64,000 nucleotides of DNA from Rhizobium sp. 16-488-2b (GTDB taxonomy: Bacteria; Pseudomonadota; Alphaproteobacteria; Rhizobiales; Rhizobiaceae). Made by a program: the position numbers and the translations under genes. Position 1 is the stretch's first letter; each line of letters opens with the position of its first letter. Below the pieces are notes generated by a model. The model saw nothing but the letters and a program-made list of their open reading frames with translations, made no database searches and was not told the DNA's origin. The stretch spans positions 310,001 to 374,000 of the forward strand of contig NZ_JAGHMF010000003.1 in NCBI RefSeq assembly GCF_017741815.1. Direction: 5' to 3'. Below are positions 8,678 through 18,186 of this stretch, piece by piece.

Positions 8678-11600
8678 TGTAAGCGCGCAGCGCGGCGGGA
8701 CGCACCGGCTTGTGCTGAATGCCGATCCCGTGCCGCTCGGCGTCGGCGCGCACCTCCAGCGTCCGGTCGGCGGTGATGACGAGACCTGGAACGTAGGTGG
8801 CGAAGCGTTCGCGGACGGAGAGGATCGCGGCCACGCCAGTCCCGTCTCCAAGATGATAGTCAGCGATGACGAGATCGGGCATGCCATCGCGCACGTCGAG
8901 CGCCGCGACACCCGACAGTGAATCCGCCGATTGCACCGCACAGCCCCAGCCGCTCAGCAGCAATTGCATCCCCTCGAGGATATGCGGCTCGTTGTCGATG
9001 CAGAGCACCTTCAGTCCCTTGAGGTTTTGCGCCGAGCGCTCGGCCGGCGCGGCCGCGATCGGCGCTTCGGCCATCGGCGAGATATCGCGCGGCATGACGA
9101 TGCGGAAATCGGTCCCCTTGCCATGCGTCGAATGCAGCTCCACCGGGTGGCTGAGCACACGCGCGATGCGATCGACGATGGATAGCCCGAGCCCGAGGCC
9201 CGATGCGGTCTTGGCGCCTTCGTCCAGCCGCGCGAACTCCTTGAACACGGTGCGGAATTTCGAGGGCGGAATGCCGATGCCCGAATCCATTACCTGGATG
9301 ACGACCTGATTGCCGCGCCGGCGCGCACCCACCAGAACCTTGCCCGTCAGCGTATACTTGATCGCGTTCGACACCAGGTTCTGCACCAACCGGCGCAGTA
9401 GATTGGGGTCGGACCGGACGCGCAGAGACGTCGGCATCACCACCAGCTTCAGCCTCTTCTCGCGCGCGATCGGCGCGAAGTCGGTCTGGATGCGCTCCAG
9501 CAGATCGGCAAGCGGAACGGAAGCGAGGCGAGGGCGCATCGCCCCGGTGTCGAGCCTGGAAATGTCGAGCACGGCGCCCAGAATGCTCTCCACAGATTCC
9601 AGCGCCGAATCGATATTGCGCACGATCGCGCTGCTTTCCGATTGCCCCATCCGCTCGACCAGCGCCGAGGAATAAAGTCTGGCGGCATTGAGCGGCTGCA
9701 GGATGTCGTGTCCGGCGGCGGCGAAGAAGCGCGTCTTGCCGAGGTTCGCCTCGTCGGCCGAGGCGCGCGCTTCGCCGAGTTCGTGGTTGACGCGGGTAAG
9801 CTCCGCCGTGCGCTCCGCCACGCGCTGTTCCAGCGTTTCGTTGGCCTGCTTCAGCGCCTGGTCGGCGGCGACGCGCTGGGTGATATCGGTAAAGGTCGCG
9901 ACGATGCCCTTGTCTGGCATGGCGTTGGAGCGCACCTCGATGATGCGTTCCCCGCGCCCGAGCACCAGCGCGAAAGGCTTGTCGAGCGTCAGGAAATGCC
10001 GGACCGTCTGGCTGACCTCGGAGACCGGGATATCGCCGCGCTGGCTGAGAATGGCGACGATATCGGCAAGCGGAAACCCGACCTGTCCCGATGTCTCTGG
10101 CAGATCCAGCAGCTGCCGGAAGCGCCGGTTCCAGATCGTCAGGTGGTTCGAGCTGTCGAATACGGCGATGCCCTGGTCCATCTGCGACAGCGCCGTCTGC
10201 AGCATGTCCTGGTTATATTGCAGCGCCTCGCTCGCCTGGTCGAGCAGCCAGGCGGTGTCGGCCGAGGCATCTTCCACCTTCTGCAGGATGAGCGACAGCA
10301 CCAGCCGCGCCGAAGAAGAGCCGATGGCGCTGCCGAGCAGCTGCTCGGTGAAATGGATGAGCGCCATGTCGGCCGGCTGGTCGTCTTCCAGCTTGCGGCC
10401 GGAGTTCTGCTGGTAGGTCTGGAACGACCGCTCCATCCGCTCTTCGCCGAGATAGCGCGAGATCGTCGCTTTCAGGTCGCCGACGCTGATCCGCGTTTTC
10501 CAGCCGCGCGTAGCGAATTGCGAGCGCGATTGCCGCTTGACGAAGATGCCGGCTTGGATGCGCTCGAGCGGCCGCGCGTTGCGCGTCATCGAGCCGACCA
10601 CGAAGAAGCCGGTGTTGACGAGCAGGCTCATGACCGTGGCGTTGACCAGCGGATCGGCATTGTCGGTGAAGACGGTGACCCCTGGAAAGACGAAACCAAG
10701 CACGGCGCTCGCCACCGCGGAATAATCCGGCCCGCCAAGCGAGGGCAGGAACAGGAGGTAGATCCAGATCACGAAGCCGGAGGAGAGGCCGAGGATCGCG
10801 CCGCGCGCATTCGCCCGGCGCCAGATCAGTCCGCCCAGCAGCGACGGCGCCATCTGCGCGATGGCGGCAAACGACAGGAGACCGATCGAGGCTAGGCCCG
10901 TGGTGCTATCAGTCGAGCGGTAATAGGCATAGCCGAGCAGCAGCACGGCGAAGATGGCGCTGCGGCGGATGTTGAGCAGCGTCTTGGCGAAATCGTCGCG
11001 CTGGCCGCCGCGCCCGGCAAGCCGTCGGCGCAGGAAGATCGGCATGACGATATCGTTGGAGACCATGATCGACAGCGCCACCGAGGCGACGATCACCATC
11101 GCGGTGGCCGCTGAAAAACCGCCGATGAAGGTGATCAGCGACATCACGGGCATCTGCCCGACGATCGGCAGCGACAGCATGTAGAGATCGGCATTGCCGC
11201 TGCCTCCGAAGGTCAGCAGGCCGGCAATCGCCATCGGCAGCACGAAGAGATTGATGGCGATGAGGTAGAGCGGGAACAGAAACCCCGCCAGCCGCAGCTC
11301 CTTTGCCGTCCGGTTCTCGACCACGGTCACATGAAACTGCCGCGGCAGCATGACGATCGCAAAGGCCGAGAGAACGGTCAGCGTCAGCCAGCGGCTGATC
11401 GGCGTCTGGTAATGCAGCGCCGACAGCACCATCTCGTTCTCCAACGCCTTCCGCCAGAGATCGGCCGGCCCATCGAACAGGAACCAGACGACGCAAACGC
11501 CTGCCGTCAGAAACGCAAACAGCTTCACCACCGATTCCATCGCCACCGCGAGGATCAATCCGTCCTGATGCTCGGTCGCATCGGTGTGGCGGGTGCCGAA

Positions 11601-12137
11601 CATGATGGCGAAGCAGGCGAGCACCAGTGTCACCAGCAGCGGCAGATCGAGAAAATAGAGATTGCCGCTGCCGATGCCGTAATCCGATGGATTGAGCATC
11701 GCCGTCACGGTGCTCGACACCGATTTCAGCTGCAGCGCGATATAGGGGATGGCGCCGACCAGCGAGATCAGCGCCACGATCGTCCCCACCGCCGAGTTCT
11801 TGCCGTAGCGCGCCGAGATGAAGTCGGCGACCGAGGTGAGCTTCTCCGTCTTGGCGAGATCGATGATCCGCCGCAGCACCGGCATTCCCAGCGTGAAGAC
11901 CAGGATCGGGCCGATATAGATGCCGGTGAATTCCAGCCCGCGCTGCGAGGCAAGGCCGACGCCGCCGAAATAGGTCCACGAGGTGCAGTAGATCGCGAGG
12001 CTAAGCGCATAGACGACCGGCCGCCCGCTGTCAGGCGCGCCGAAGCGCCTGCGCTGCCGGTCGCCATGGCTGGCCACGGCAAACAGCAGTAACAGGTAGC
12101 CGAACGCCGATGCGAGTATGACCCAGCCTGGCAGCAT
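8634..12137 (-). CDS. Hybrid sensor histidine kinase with sodium:solute-symporter-like membrane domain
   Basis: A 1167-residue protein. About residues 1-490 form a multi-helix membrane domain of the SSF/SLC5 transporter type. After it come a linker, a PAS domain (about 640-750), a short coiled coil (about 755-790), a HisKA domain with His810 in AAAGHDILQPLN, an ATPase domain with LVQNLVSNAIKYT and DSGIGIPPSKF, and a C-terminal receiver with Asp1093 in VIADYHLGDG. The plan resembles CbrA-type nutrient sensors, where transport or binding of a solute is coupled to phosphorelay. No separate output regulator lies next to it. The ATG at 12137 has a GGAGGAGAA ribosome site. Confidence 0.88.
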   Translation of the reverse strand: MLPGWVILASAFGYLLLLFAVASHGDRQRRRFGAPDSGRPVVYALSLAIYCTSWTYFGGVGLASQRGLEFTGIYIGPILVFTLGMPVLRRIIDLAKTEKLTSVADFISARYGKNSAVGTIVALISLVGAIPYIALQLKSVSSTVTAMLNPSDYGIGSGNLYFLDLPLLVTLVLACFAIMFGTRHTDATEHQDGLILAVAMESVVKLFAFLTAGVCVVWFLFDGPADLWRKALENEMVLSALHYQTPISRWLTLTVLSAFAIVMLPRQFHVTVVENRTAKELRLAGFLFPLYLIAINLFVLPMAIAGLLTFGGSGNADLYMLSLPIVGQMPVMSLITFIGGFSAATAMVIVASVALSIMVSNDIVMPIFLRRRLAGRGGQRDDFAKTLLNIRRSAIFAVLLLGYAYYRSTDSTTGLASIGLLSFAAIAQMAPSLLGGLIWRRANARGAILGLSSGFVIWIYLLFLPSLGGPDYSAVASAVLGFVFPGVTVFTDNADPLVNATVMSLLVNTGFFVVGSMTRNARPLERIQAGIFVKRQSRSQFATRGWKTRISVGDLKATISRYLGEERMERSFQTYQQNSGRKLEDDQPADMALIHFTEQLLGSAIGSSSARLVLSLILQKVEDASADTAWLLDQASEALQYNQDMLQTALSQMDQGIAVFDSSNHLTIWNRRFRQLLDLPETSGQVGFPLADIVAILSQRGDIPVSEVSQTVRHFLTLDKPFALVLGRGERIIEVRSNAMPDKGIVATFTDITQRVAADQALKQANETLEQRVAERTAELTRVNHELGEARASADEANLGKTRFFAAAGHDILQPLNAARLYSSALVERMGQSESSAIVRNIDSALESVESILGAVLDISRLDTGAMRPRLASVPLADLLERIQTDFAPIAREKRLKLVVMPTSLRVRSDPNLLRRLVQNLVSNAIKYTLTGKVLVGARRRGNQVVIQVMDSGIGIPPSKFRTVFKEFARLDEGAKTASGLGLGLSIVDRIARVLSHPVELHSTHGKGTDFRIVMPRDISPMAEAPIAAAPAERSAQNLKGLKVLCIDNEPHILEGMQLLLSGWGCAVQSADSLSGVAALDVRDGMPDLVIADYHLGDGTGVAAILSVRERFATYVPGLVITADRTLEVRADAERHGIGIQHKPVRPAALRAYITQISAQKRAAAAE

Positions 12138-12351
12138 TTCTCCTCCGCCGGCGTCCCATGCGCCGGTCCTCCCGGAGCTCGAAGCCTACGGCAAATCGGG
12201 GCCTTTGAAAATTCCCGCCGTCTAGGTCTTAAGTCAAAGACGGGTGGAGCATTTGAATAATTCGTAATTTGTAATTGAATAATCGCAACGAAGATGTAGC
12301 TAATAAAAACAACAGCCTGCAATCAAACTGCATCAGAGGGAGACAGATCGC

Positions 12352-12789
12352 ATGCTCAACGAGTTCAAAGCGTTTATTGCCCGCGGCAACGTCATGGACC
12401 TTGCCGTCGGTGTCATCATCGGTGGTGCGTTCGGCGGCATCGTCAAATCCTTGGTCGACGACGTCATCATGCCGATCGTCGGCGCCATCTTCGGCGGCTT
12501 CGATTTCTCCAACTACTTCATCGGCCTCTCGTCCAACGTCAACGCGCCGACGCTGGCCGCTGCCCGCGCACAGGGCGCCGTTCTCGCTTACGGCAGCTTC
12601 ATCACCGTTCTGATCAACTTCCTCATTCTCGCCTGGATCATCTTCCTGATGGTCAAGGGCGTGAACACGCTGCAGAAGCAGGTCGAGCGCCAGAAGAAGG
12701 TCGCTCCGGAAGAAGCACCGCCGCCGCCGGCCGACGTTGCCCTTCTCACCGAAATCCGCGACCTGCTGGCCAAGCGCCCGACGGTCTGA
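12352..12789 (+). CDS. mscL: Large-conductance mechanosensitive channel
   Basis: A 145-residue inner-membrane channel that opens under membrane tension and releases solutes after hypo-osmotic shock. The N terminus [20 protein letters not shown] and the Gly/Ala-rich first helix ([15 protein letters not shown]) are highly typical. The second helix lies at about residues 78-103, followed by a charged C-terminal bundle with a proline run (APPPPAD). GAGGGAGA precedes the ATG. It is single, with a hairpin after its stop codon. Confidence 0.95.
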   Translation: MLNEFKAFIARGNVMDLAVGVIIGGAFGGIVKSLVDDVIMPIVGAIFGGFDFSNYFIGLSSNVNAPTLAAARAQGAVLAYGSFITVLINFLILAWIIFLMVKGVNTLQKQVERQKKVAPEEAPPPPADVALLTEIRDLLAKRPTV

Positions 12790-12797
12790 TGGCTTAA

Positions 12798-12823
12798 GAG
12801 CCCTGCCGGATAAGGCGGGGCTC
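12798..12823 (+). terminator. Hairpin after mscL
   Basis: GAGCCCTGCC-N6-GGCGGGGCTC forms a 10-bp stem with one T-G pair, 8 bases past the mscL stop codon. It lacks a clear T run, so termination strength is uncertain. Confidence 0.5.
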
Positions 12824-12911
12824 ACCCATCACGGAAATCGATCGGCCATCACCGATTGTCATGGGATTCGCCCGCGCATTTGTTTTATGTAGGCGAAAAC
12901 CGGAGTGATGC

Positions 12912-14078
12912 ATGTCGATCGTCAATAGCCTCAGCCCGCGCGCCATCCAGGCGCCTGAAAGCGGGATCGTCGAAGTCGTCAATTATGCCCGTGGCCGCGA
13001 TGGCCTCTTGCCGCTTTGGGTCGGCGAGGGCGATCTTCCCACCCCCGATTTCGTCAATCAGGCGGCGATGACGGCGCTTTCGGCCGGCGAAACCTTCTAC
13101 ACCTACCAGCGCGGCATTCCCGAACTGCGCCAGGCGCTCTCCGATTATTACGCCCGCCACTTCGGCATCAATCTGCCCGTCGAGCATTTCTTCGTCACCG
13201 GCTCCGGCATGCAGGCGATCCAGATCGCCGTCCAGGCGATGACCTCGCCCGGCGATGAGCTGGTCTATCTGACGCCCGCCTGGCCGAACATCGCAGCCGC
13301 GCTCGAAATCGCCGGCGCCCGTTCCGTGGGCGTGCAGCTCGACTTCGAAGGCGGGAAGTGGGCCGTCGACCTCGACCGCATCGCCGCCGCGATCACGCCG
13401 AAGACGAAAGCGCTCTTCATCAACACGCCCTCGAACCCGACCGGCTGGACCGCGACACGCGAGGATCTGGCCAGCATCCTCGGCCTTGCCCGCAAGCATG
13501 GTCTCTGGATCATGGCGGACGAAATCTACGCCCGCTACTATTTCCCCGGCGACCGCGCGGCCTCGTTCCTCGACGTGATGGAAGCGGGCGACAAGGTCAT
13601 GTTCGTCAATTCCTTCTCGAAGAACTGGTCCATGACCGGCTGGCGTGTCGGCTGGATCGTGGCGCCGCCGGAGACGGGACAGGTGCTTGAGAACCTCATC
13701 CAGTATTCGACCTCCGGTGTCGCCCAGTTCATGCAGCGTGGCGCGGTCGCGGCATTGAACGAGGGCGATGCCTTCGTCCAGGCCAATATCGACAAGGCCA
13801 GGCGCTCGCGCGACATCCTCTGCGACGCGCTGATTGCAACCAACCGGGTTCAGACGCTAAAGCCCGATGGCGCGCTCTATGCCTTCCTGAAGATCGACGG
13901 CGTCACCGACAGCCGCAAGGCGGCGATCGATATCGTCGACAAGACGGGCGTCGGCCTGGCGCCTGGAACCGCCTTCGGTCCGGGTGGCGAGCTCTTCCTG
14001 CGCGCCTGCTTCCTGCGCGATCCCGCCCAGATCCAGACCGCGGCCGACAGGCTCTGCGACTATATCCTGAAGCTCTGA
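12912..14078 (+). CDS. Pyridoxal-phosphate-dependent aminotransferase, class I/II
   Basis: A 388-residue fold-type I aminotransferase. The PLP-binding lysine is Lys237 in NSFSKNWSMTGWRVGW; NTPSNPTGW (about 174-182) and ADEIYARY carry the PLP phosphate- and ring-contact residues. It should move an amino group between an amino acid and a 2-oxo acid in the cytoplasm. The donor is not determined; aspartate-type or aromatic-type activity are both possible. The next gene starts 15 bases after its stop, so the two are likely co-transcribed. Confidence 0.85.
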   Translation: MSIVNSLSPRAIQAPESGIVEVVNYARGRDGLLPLWVGEGDLPTPDFVNQAAMTALSAGETFYTYQRGIPELRQALSDYYARHFGINLPVEHFFVTGSGMQAIQIAVQAMTSPGDELVYLTPAWPNIAAALEIAGARSVGVQLDFEGGKWAVDLDRIAAAITPKTKALFINTPSNPTGWTATREDLASILGLARKHGLWIMADEIYARYYFPGDRAASFLDVMEAGDKVMFVNSFSKNWSMTGWRVGWIVAPPETGQVLENLIQYSTSGVAQFMQRGAVAALNEGDAFVQANIDKARRSRDILCDALIATNRVQTLKPDGALYAFLKIDGVTDSRKAAIDIVDKTGVGLAPGTAFGPGGELFLRACFLRDPAQIQTAADRLCDYILKL

Positions 14079-14093
14079 ACCGGGAGCAACCGC

Positions 14094-14735
14094 ATGTCCG
14101 AAAAGATCACCGCCGACCATCTGGAAGGCTTTCTCGGCAACCGGCGCCTTATGGAGCAATTGGCCTTCATTCTTGAGGTCGAGAAGCTGAAGACGATCCT
14201 GCGCCGCACGTCGCTGCTCGATCGATCGCGCGTCGAGACCGACGCCGAGCACACCTGGCAGATTGCGCTGATGGCGGCGGTGCTTGCCGAACATTCGAGC
14301 GAGCCGATCGATCTGCTGCGCGTCTTGAAGATGCTCCTGATCCACGACATCGTCGAAATCGATGCCGGCGACACCTTCGCCTATGACGCGGTTGCCCGCA
14401 CCAGCCAGGCCGAGCGCGAGCTGCGCGCCGCAGACCGCATCTTCGCCCTGCTTCCCGCCGATCAGGCTGTCGAGTTCCGCGCGCTCTGGGATGAGTTCGA
14501 GGAAAAGCGCACTAGCGATGCCCGCTTCGCGAATGCCATGGACCGCTTCCAGCCGCTGCTCCACAATTTCTTCACCGGCGGCGGCACCTGGCATACGGCA
14601 GGTGTCACCGAACCCGACGTTGTGAGGCGCATGGAGCCGATCGCTATCGCCTCGGGCACGCTCGGAGACCTTACCGAACGGTTGATCGCGCTCGCCGTCG
14701 AGCAGGGTTTCCTGGTTCCCCAGGCCGGACTCTAA
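14094..14735 (+). CDS. HD-domain metal-dependent phosphohydrolase (YfbR/HDDC2-like)
   Basis: A 213-residue protein with the HD-superfamily ligands visible as DAEHTWQIALM near residue 60 and the LLIHDIVEIDAGD block near 85. The arrangement matches the HDDC2/YfbR group of 5'-deoxynucleotidases, so a role in nucleotide turnover is the best guess. It follows the aminotransferase by 15 bases. A hairpin at 14830-14854 may end the transcript. Confidence 0.8.
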   Translation: MSEKITADHLEGFLGNRRLMEQLAFILEVEKLKTILRRTSLLDRSRVETDAEHTWQIALMAAVLAEHSSEPIDLLRVLKMLLIHDIVEIDAGDTFAYDAVARTSQAERELRAADRIFALLPADQAVEFRALWDEFEEKRTSDARFANAMDRFQPLLHNFFTGGGTWHTAGVTEPDVVRRMEPIAIASGTLGDLTERLIALAVEQGFLVPQAGL

Positions 14736-14829
14736 CCGCGTGGCTGAACCCTCGATGGGGCGGAAATCGCCACATCGATAAAATTCTAGCGAACCCGCAA
14801 ATCAGCCCCTAACCACACCGGCAAACTTC

Positions 14830-14854
14830 GCCCCGGCGCATGCCCCGCCGGGGC
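14830..14854 (+). terminator. GC-rich hairpin between the HD gene and galE
   Basis: GCCCCGGCG-N7-CGCCGGGGC is a perfect 9-bp stem, followed by CGTTTATT. It is well placed to end the aminotransferase-HD transcript. Confidence 0.55.
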
Positions 14855-14923
14855 CGTTTATTCGAATTTCGGAAAGGAAAGCCGGGTCAGATGCCCCCGT
14901 GAGATGAAACGGGAGTGCGGGAC

Positions 14924-15958
14924 ATGGCAATTCTGGTGACGGGTGGCGCCGGCTATATCGGCAGTCATATGGTCTGGACGTTGCTGGATGCGGGCGAGCA
15001 GGTGGTCGTGCTCGATCGCCTCTCCACGGGCTTCCGCTGGGCCGTGGCGCCGGAAGCGCGCTTCTATCTCGGCGATGTCGCCGATGCCGAACTGCTCAAG
15101 ACCATATTCATCGAAAACGACATTGAGGCGGTCATCCATTTCGCCGGCTCGGCCGTCGTTCCGGCTTCGGTTGCAGACCCGCTGTCCTATTACGACAACA
15201 ACTCCGGCAAGACCCGCGCGCTGATGAGTGCCGCGGTCAGCGCCGGCATCCGCCATTTCGTCTTCTCCTCCACCGCCGCCGTCTACGGTCCGCAGAAGAC
15301 GTCTGATCCGGTCAAGGAAGACGCATCGCTGAACCCGGAAAACCCTTACGGCCAATCGAAGCTGATGACCGAGTTCATGCTGCGCGATGCCGCCGCCGCC
15401 TATGATTTCAACTATGTGGCTCTCCGCTATTTCAACGTGGCAGGCGCCGACCCGCTCGGCCGCGCCGGGCAGTCGACCTCGGGCGCGACACATCTGATCA
15501 AGGTCGCCTGCGAGGCCGCCCTTGGCCGCCGCGACGGCGTCAGCGTCTATGGTTTGGATTATCCCACCCACGACGGCACCGGCGTGCGTGACTATATCCA
15601 CGTCAGCGACCTGGCCGAGGCGCACCTCAGAGCCCTGCAGCACCTGCGCGGCGAGCGCGGCTCTCTCGTTGCCAATTGCGGATATGGCGCCGGCTATTCG
15701 GTGCTCGACGTGCTGAACATGGTGACGCGCCTGCACGGCCACGCCTTCAAGATCCACATGGCCCCGCGCCGCCCGGGCGATTCCGCCAGTGTCGTCGCCG
15801 ATGCCACTTTGGCGAACCGCGTTCTCGGCTGGACCCCGCGATACGATTCGCTCGAGACTATCGTGCGCAGCGCGCTCGATTGGGAGCTTTCCCTCATGAA
15901 CCGCGACGTCGAGGATCTGCAGGGCCTGCACCGCGCGCTAGCCGCCGCCTCCTTCTAG
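14924..15958 (+). CDS. galE: UDP-glucose 4-epimerase
   Basis: A 344-residue short-chain dehydrogenase-type epimerase that interconverts UDP-glucose and UDP-galactose, supplying galactose units for cell-surface polysaccharides. The NAD-binding VTGGAGYIGSH sits at the N terminus, SSTAAVYG carries the catalytic Ser/Thr region, and Tyr142 and Lys146 form the YxxxK pair in NPYGQSK. I use the ATG at 14924, because GGGAG lies 8 bases upstream; a GTG at 14915 would add three residues. The TAG stop overlaps the left end of the MITE-like element at 15957. Rhizobial literature often calls this gene exoB. Confidence 0.92.
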   Translation: MAILVTGGAGYIGSHMVWTLLDAGEQVVVLDRLSTGFRWAVAPEARFYLGDVADAELLKTIFIENDIEAVIHFAGSAVVPASVADPLSYYDNNSGKTRALMSAAVSAGIRHFVFSSTAAVYGPQKTSDPVKEDASLNPENPYGQSKLMTEFMLRDAAAAYDFNYVALRYFNVAGADPLGRAGQSTSGATHLIKVACEAALGRRDGVSVYGLDYPTHDGTGVRDYIHVSDLAEAHLRALQHLRGERGSLVANCGYGAGYSVLDVLNMVTRLHGHAFKIHMAPRRPGDSASVVADATLANRVLGWTPRYDSLETIVRSALDWELSLMNRDVEDLQGLHRALAAASF

Positions 15959-16228
15959 AGCCTTTCCTGGTTAGCTTGAAGCATTCTGCCGGAGCAGGTT
16001 TTCGTCAGGGCAAAGGCGATTGGCGAAGGGCATACCCCAGGTACGGTCGAGCCAATCGCCTTTGATCCTGGCGGAAAGATGCCCGGCCCCTACGGGGTTG
16101 GCTGAAACGGGCCGCCTGATCGTCCGGCCGGCTTGGCCGTATGCGTTGGCTACGACGCGCGCCTGCCGGACGACCATCCGACTCCGTTTGAGCCAACAGA
16201 ATGCTTCAATCTAACCAGGAAAGGCTCT
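15957..16228. mobile_element. MITE-like element with 32-bp terminal inverted repeats
   Basis: The ends are near-perfect 32-bp inverted repeats: AGAGCCTTTCCTGGTTAG starts the left copy (15957-15988), and its complement ends the right copy (16197-16228), with about two mismatches. A TA dinucleotide overlaps both outer ends (15956-15957 and 16228-16229), as expected for IS630/Tc1-type insertion. Internal inverted repeats are CAAAGGCGATTGGC at 16011-16024 with 16051-16064 (perfect), 16097-16110 with 16184-16197, and 16120-16132 with 16161-16173 (one mismatch each). There is no transposase gene, so it would be non-autonomous. It supplies part of the galE stop codon. Confidence 0.75.
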
Positions 16229-16418
16229 AAGCGCCGAAACTGTTGCAGTCTTGCGACCGAACGAGGTCGCGAGCATCTTCCTCGCATGCGAGCCATCGAC
16301 TATCCGGCCGAGCGCGATAAGTTTGTGTACAAGCAGCGCAATTCGCTGACGGCATAAACTTGGAATCGCAATTTGGCGCGGCCGCATCGATCGCGGCTCA
16401 CGCCGCAAGGAGGCCCGG

Positions 16419-17483
16419 ATGCACGACAAAGTCGATCAGCGCGAGGTTATTGCCGAGCGACAGGGTTCCGCCGGCATCATCCGCCTCAACAGGCCGAGAG
16501 CGCTGAACAGCCTGACCCTCGACATGGTCCGTTCGATCGATGCGGCGCTCAGCGAATTCGCGGCCGATGCCGACGTGGCGACGGTGATCATCATGGGCGA
16601 GGGCGAGCGTGGCTTTTGCGCCGGCGGCGATATCCGCGCGCTGCATGAAAGCGGCCGCGCCGGCACGGCGCTGGCGGAAGACTTCTGGCGCCAGGAGTTT
16701 CACCTCAATCACCGCATCGCCGCCTATCCGAAGCCCTATGTCGCGCTGATGGACGGCATCACCATGGGGGGCGGTGTCGGCCTTTCCTCGCATGGCCGCC
16801 ACCGCGTGGTCACCGAGCGCACCCGCTTTGCCATGCCCGAGACGGGGATCGGCTATTTCCCCGATGTCGGCGCCACATGGCTGCTGCCGCATGCCCTGGG
16901 CGAGGTCGGCGTCTGGATGGGGCTGACGGGTCTTGAGGTAGGGGCGGCCGACGTGATCCATGCCGGGCTCGCGGATGTTCAGGTCGCCGCCTTCCAGTTG
17001 CCGGAGCTTGTCGATACGCTGGCCGGCCTGTCGCGTGGCGCAAGCTCTCGCGATGTCGATGTCGTGCTGAAGAACCTGTCGACCGATCCGGGCAAGGGGC
17101 CGCTCAGGCTGAACAGCGGCCTGATCGAACGCACCTTCCGCTTCGGCACGGTCGGCGAGATCATCGCGGCGTTGAAGGCGGAGCCATCGGATTTCGCGGC
17201 AGAAACGCTGCGCGCCATCCAGCTGCGCTCGCCAACCAGCCTGGCGCTGACGCTGCGCCTGCTGCATGAGGGCAAGCAGAGCCGCAGCCTCGGCGAGTGC
17301 CTGCGCCGCGAGTTCAGCGCCTGCCTGGGCATCCTGCAAAGCCCTGATTTCTACGAGGGCATCCGCGCCGCCGTCATCGACAAGGACCGTAAGCCGAAAT
17401 GGACACCGGCCACGATCGAAGCGGTGGAACCGGCCGCGATCGATCGCTTCCTGCGCCCGGCCGAACCGCCGCTCGCACTTTAG
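16419..17483 (+). CDS. Enoyl-CoA hydratase/isomerase family; probable 3-hydroxyisobutyryl-CoA hydrolase
   Basis: A 354-residue crotonase-superfamily protein. The first oxyanion-hole segment is GFCAGGDIRALHESG (about 68-82), the second DGITMGGGVGLSSHG, followed by the acidic block MPETGIGYFPDVGATW. This pattern, plus the length of about 350 residues, fits the hydrolase of valine degradation rather than short hydratases of about 260 residues. An AAGGAGG ribosome site lies just upstream. It stands apart from other valine-pathway genes, so the physiological role is inferred from family only. Confidence 0.8.
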   Translation: MHDKVDQREVIAERQGSAGIIRLNRPRALNSLTLDMVRSIDAALSEFAADADVATVIIMGEGERGFCAGGDIRALHESGRAGTALAEDFWRQEFHLNHRIAAYPKPYVALMDGITMGGGVGLSSHGRHRVVTERTRFAMPETGIGYFPDVGATWLLPHALGEVGVWMGLTGLEVGAADVIHAGLADVQVAAFQLPELVDTLAGLSRGASSRDVDVVLKNLSTDPGKGPLRLNSGLIERTFRFGTVGEIIAALKAEPSDFAAETLRAIQLRSPTSLALTLRLLHEGKQSRSLGECLRREFSACLGILQSPDFYEGIRAAVIDKDRKPKWTPATIEAVEPAAIDRFLRPAEPPLAL

Positions 17484-17489
17484 GCGCTG

Positions 17490-17756
17490 TTACATCGGAA
17501 AATCAGGAATGGCCTCGCGCCGGGTTAGCTTCAGCGTCCGGTCGGGCTGCAGAATATAGGTTTCCAGCTGCTTCGTTCCGGTCGAATCGTAGAACGTATT
17601 ATGGACGACGCTGCCCGGCGGCGATTTGGTCAGCTTGGTGCGCGGCTGCCCGCCATAGGTGATGCTCCCGGGGATAGGCTTCACCTCCGCCGTATCGCTG
17701 GTCGTGCAGCCAGCCAGAAGAAATGTCGCCGCTACGGCCGATATCAGGAGTTTCAT
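17490..17756 (-). CDS. Small lipoprotein of unknown function
   Basis: An 88-residue protein with a lipoprotein signal peptide: MKLLISAVAATFLLAGC, where LLAGC is the lipobox and the Cys at 17 would be lipidated. The mature part is polar (ITYGGQPRTKL, VVHNTFYDSTGTKQLETYIL) with no domain I recognise. I start at the ATG at 17756; a GTG 9 bases earlier would add three residues. It converges on the upstream hydrolase gene with a 6-base gap. Confidence 0.7.
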   Translation of the reverse strand: MKLLISAVAATFLLAGCTTSDTAEVKPIPGSITYGGQPRTKLTKSPPGSVVHNTFYDSTGTKQLETYILQPDRTLKLTRREAIPDFPM

Positions 17757-17922
17757 CGCGATCACCCACCATGTCTATGCTGTTGATATGGCTCGCTTCG
17801 CTTGAAGCGCCAAGAGGTATTTGGATTTTCTTCTCGAAAATACTCGAAGGATAGCAGTCCGCACTGCAACGAAATGCGGCGCTGCAGCGTTAAACAGCAG
17901 AGCAAATCGCTTGGAGGCGATG

Positions 17923-18186
17923 ATGGTACAGCTGTTCCAGATTTTGACGGGCCACGAGGATCAGTGCGAACGAGGCCACAGCCAGTCGTCTATGCGGGCC
18001 GCTATCGAAAGCGCGTTGAGCGCCGATCCGGAGCTTGATTGCACCGAGATCACCGTCACCATGCTCGGCCAATACGCCGTGCTCGAGGGCTTTGCGCACA
18101 GTGCCGGCGACATCGTTCGCGCCATGATGATCGCCGAGGACGTCGTGGGACAAGGCAACGTGCAGAGCCGGATGCTGCGCCGCTGA
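17923..18186 (+). CDS. BON-like small protein
   Basis: An 87-residue protein whose AAIESALSADPELDCTEITV and GFAHSAGDIVRAMMIAEDVVG segments look like the alpha/beta pattern of BON domains, which occur in osmotic-stress and envelope proteins. No signal peptide is visible. Two ATGs are adjacent; the second (17923) is preferred because GGAGG lies 5 bases before it. The frame stays open upstream to 17821, but without a ribosome site. Function unknown. Confidence 0.6.
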   Translation: MVQLFQILTGHEDQCERGHSQSSMRAAIESALSADPELDCTEITVTMLGQYAVLEGFAHSAGDIVRAMMIAEDVVGQGNVQSRMLRR

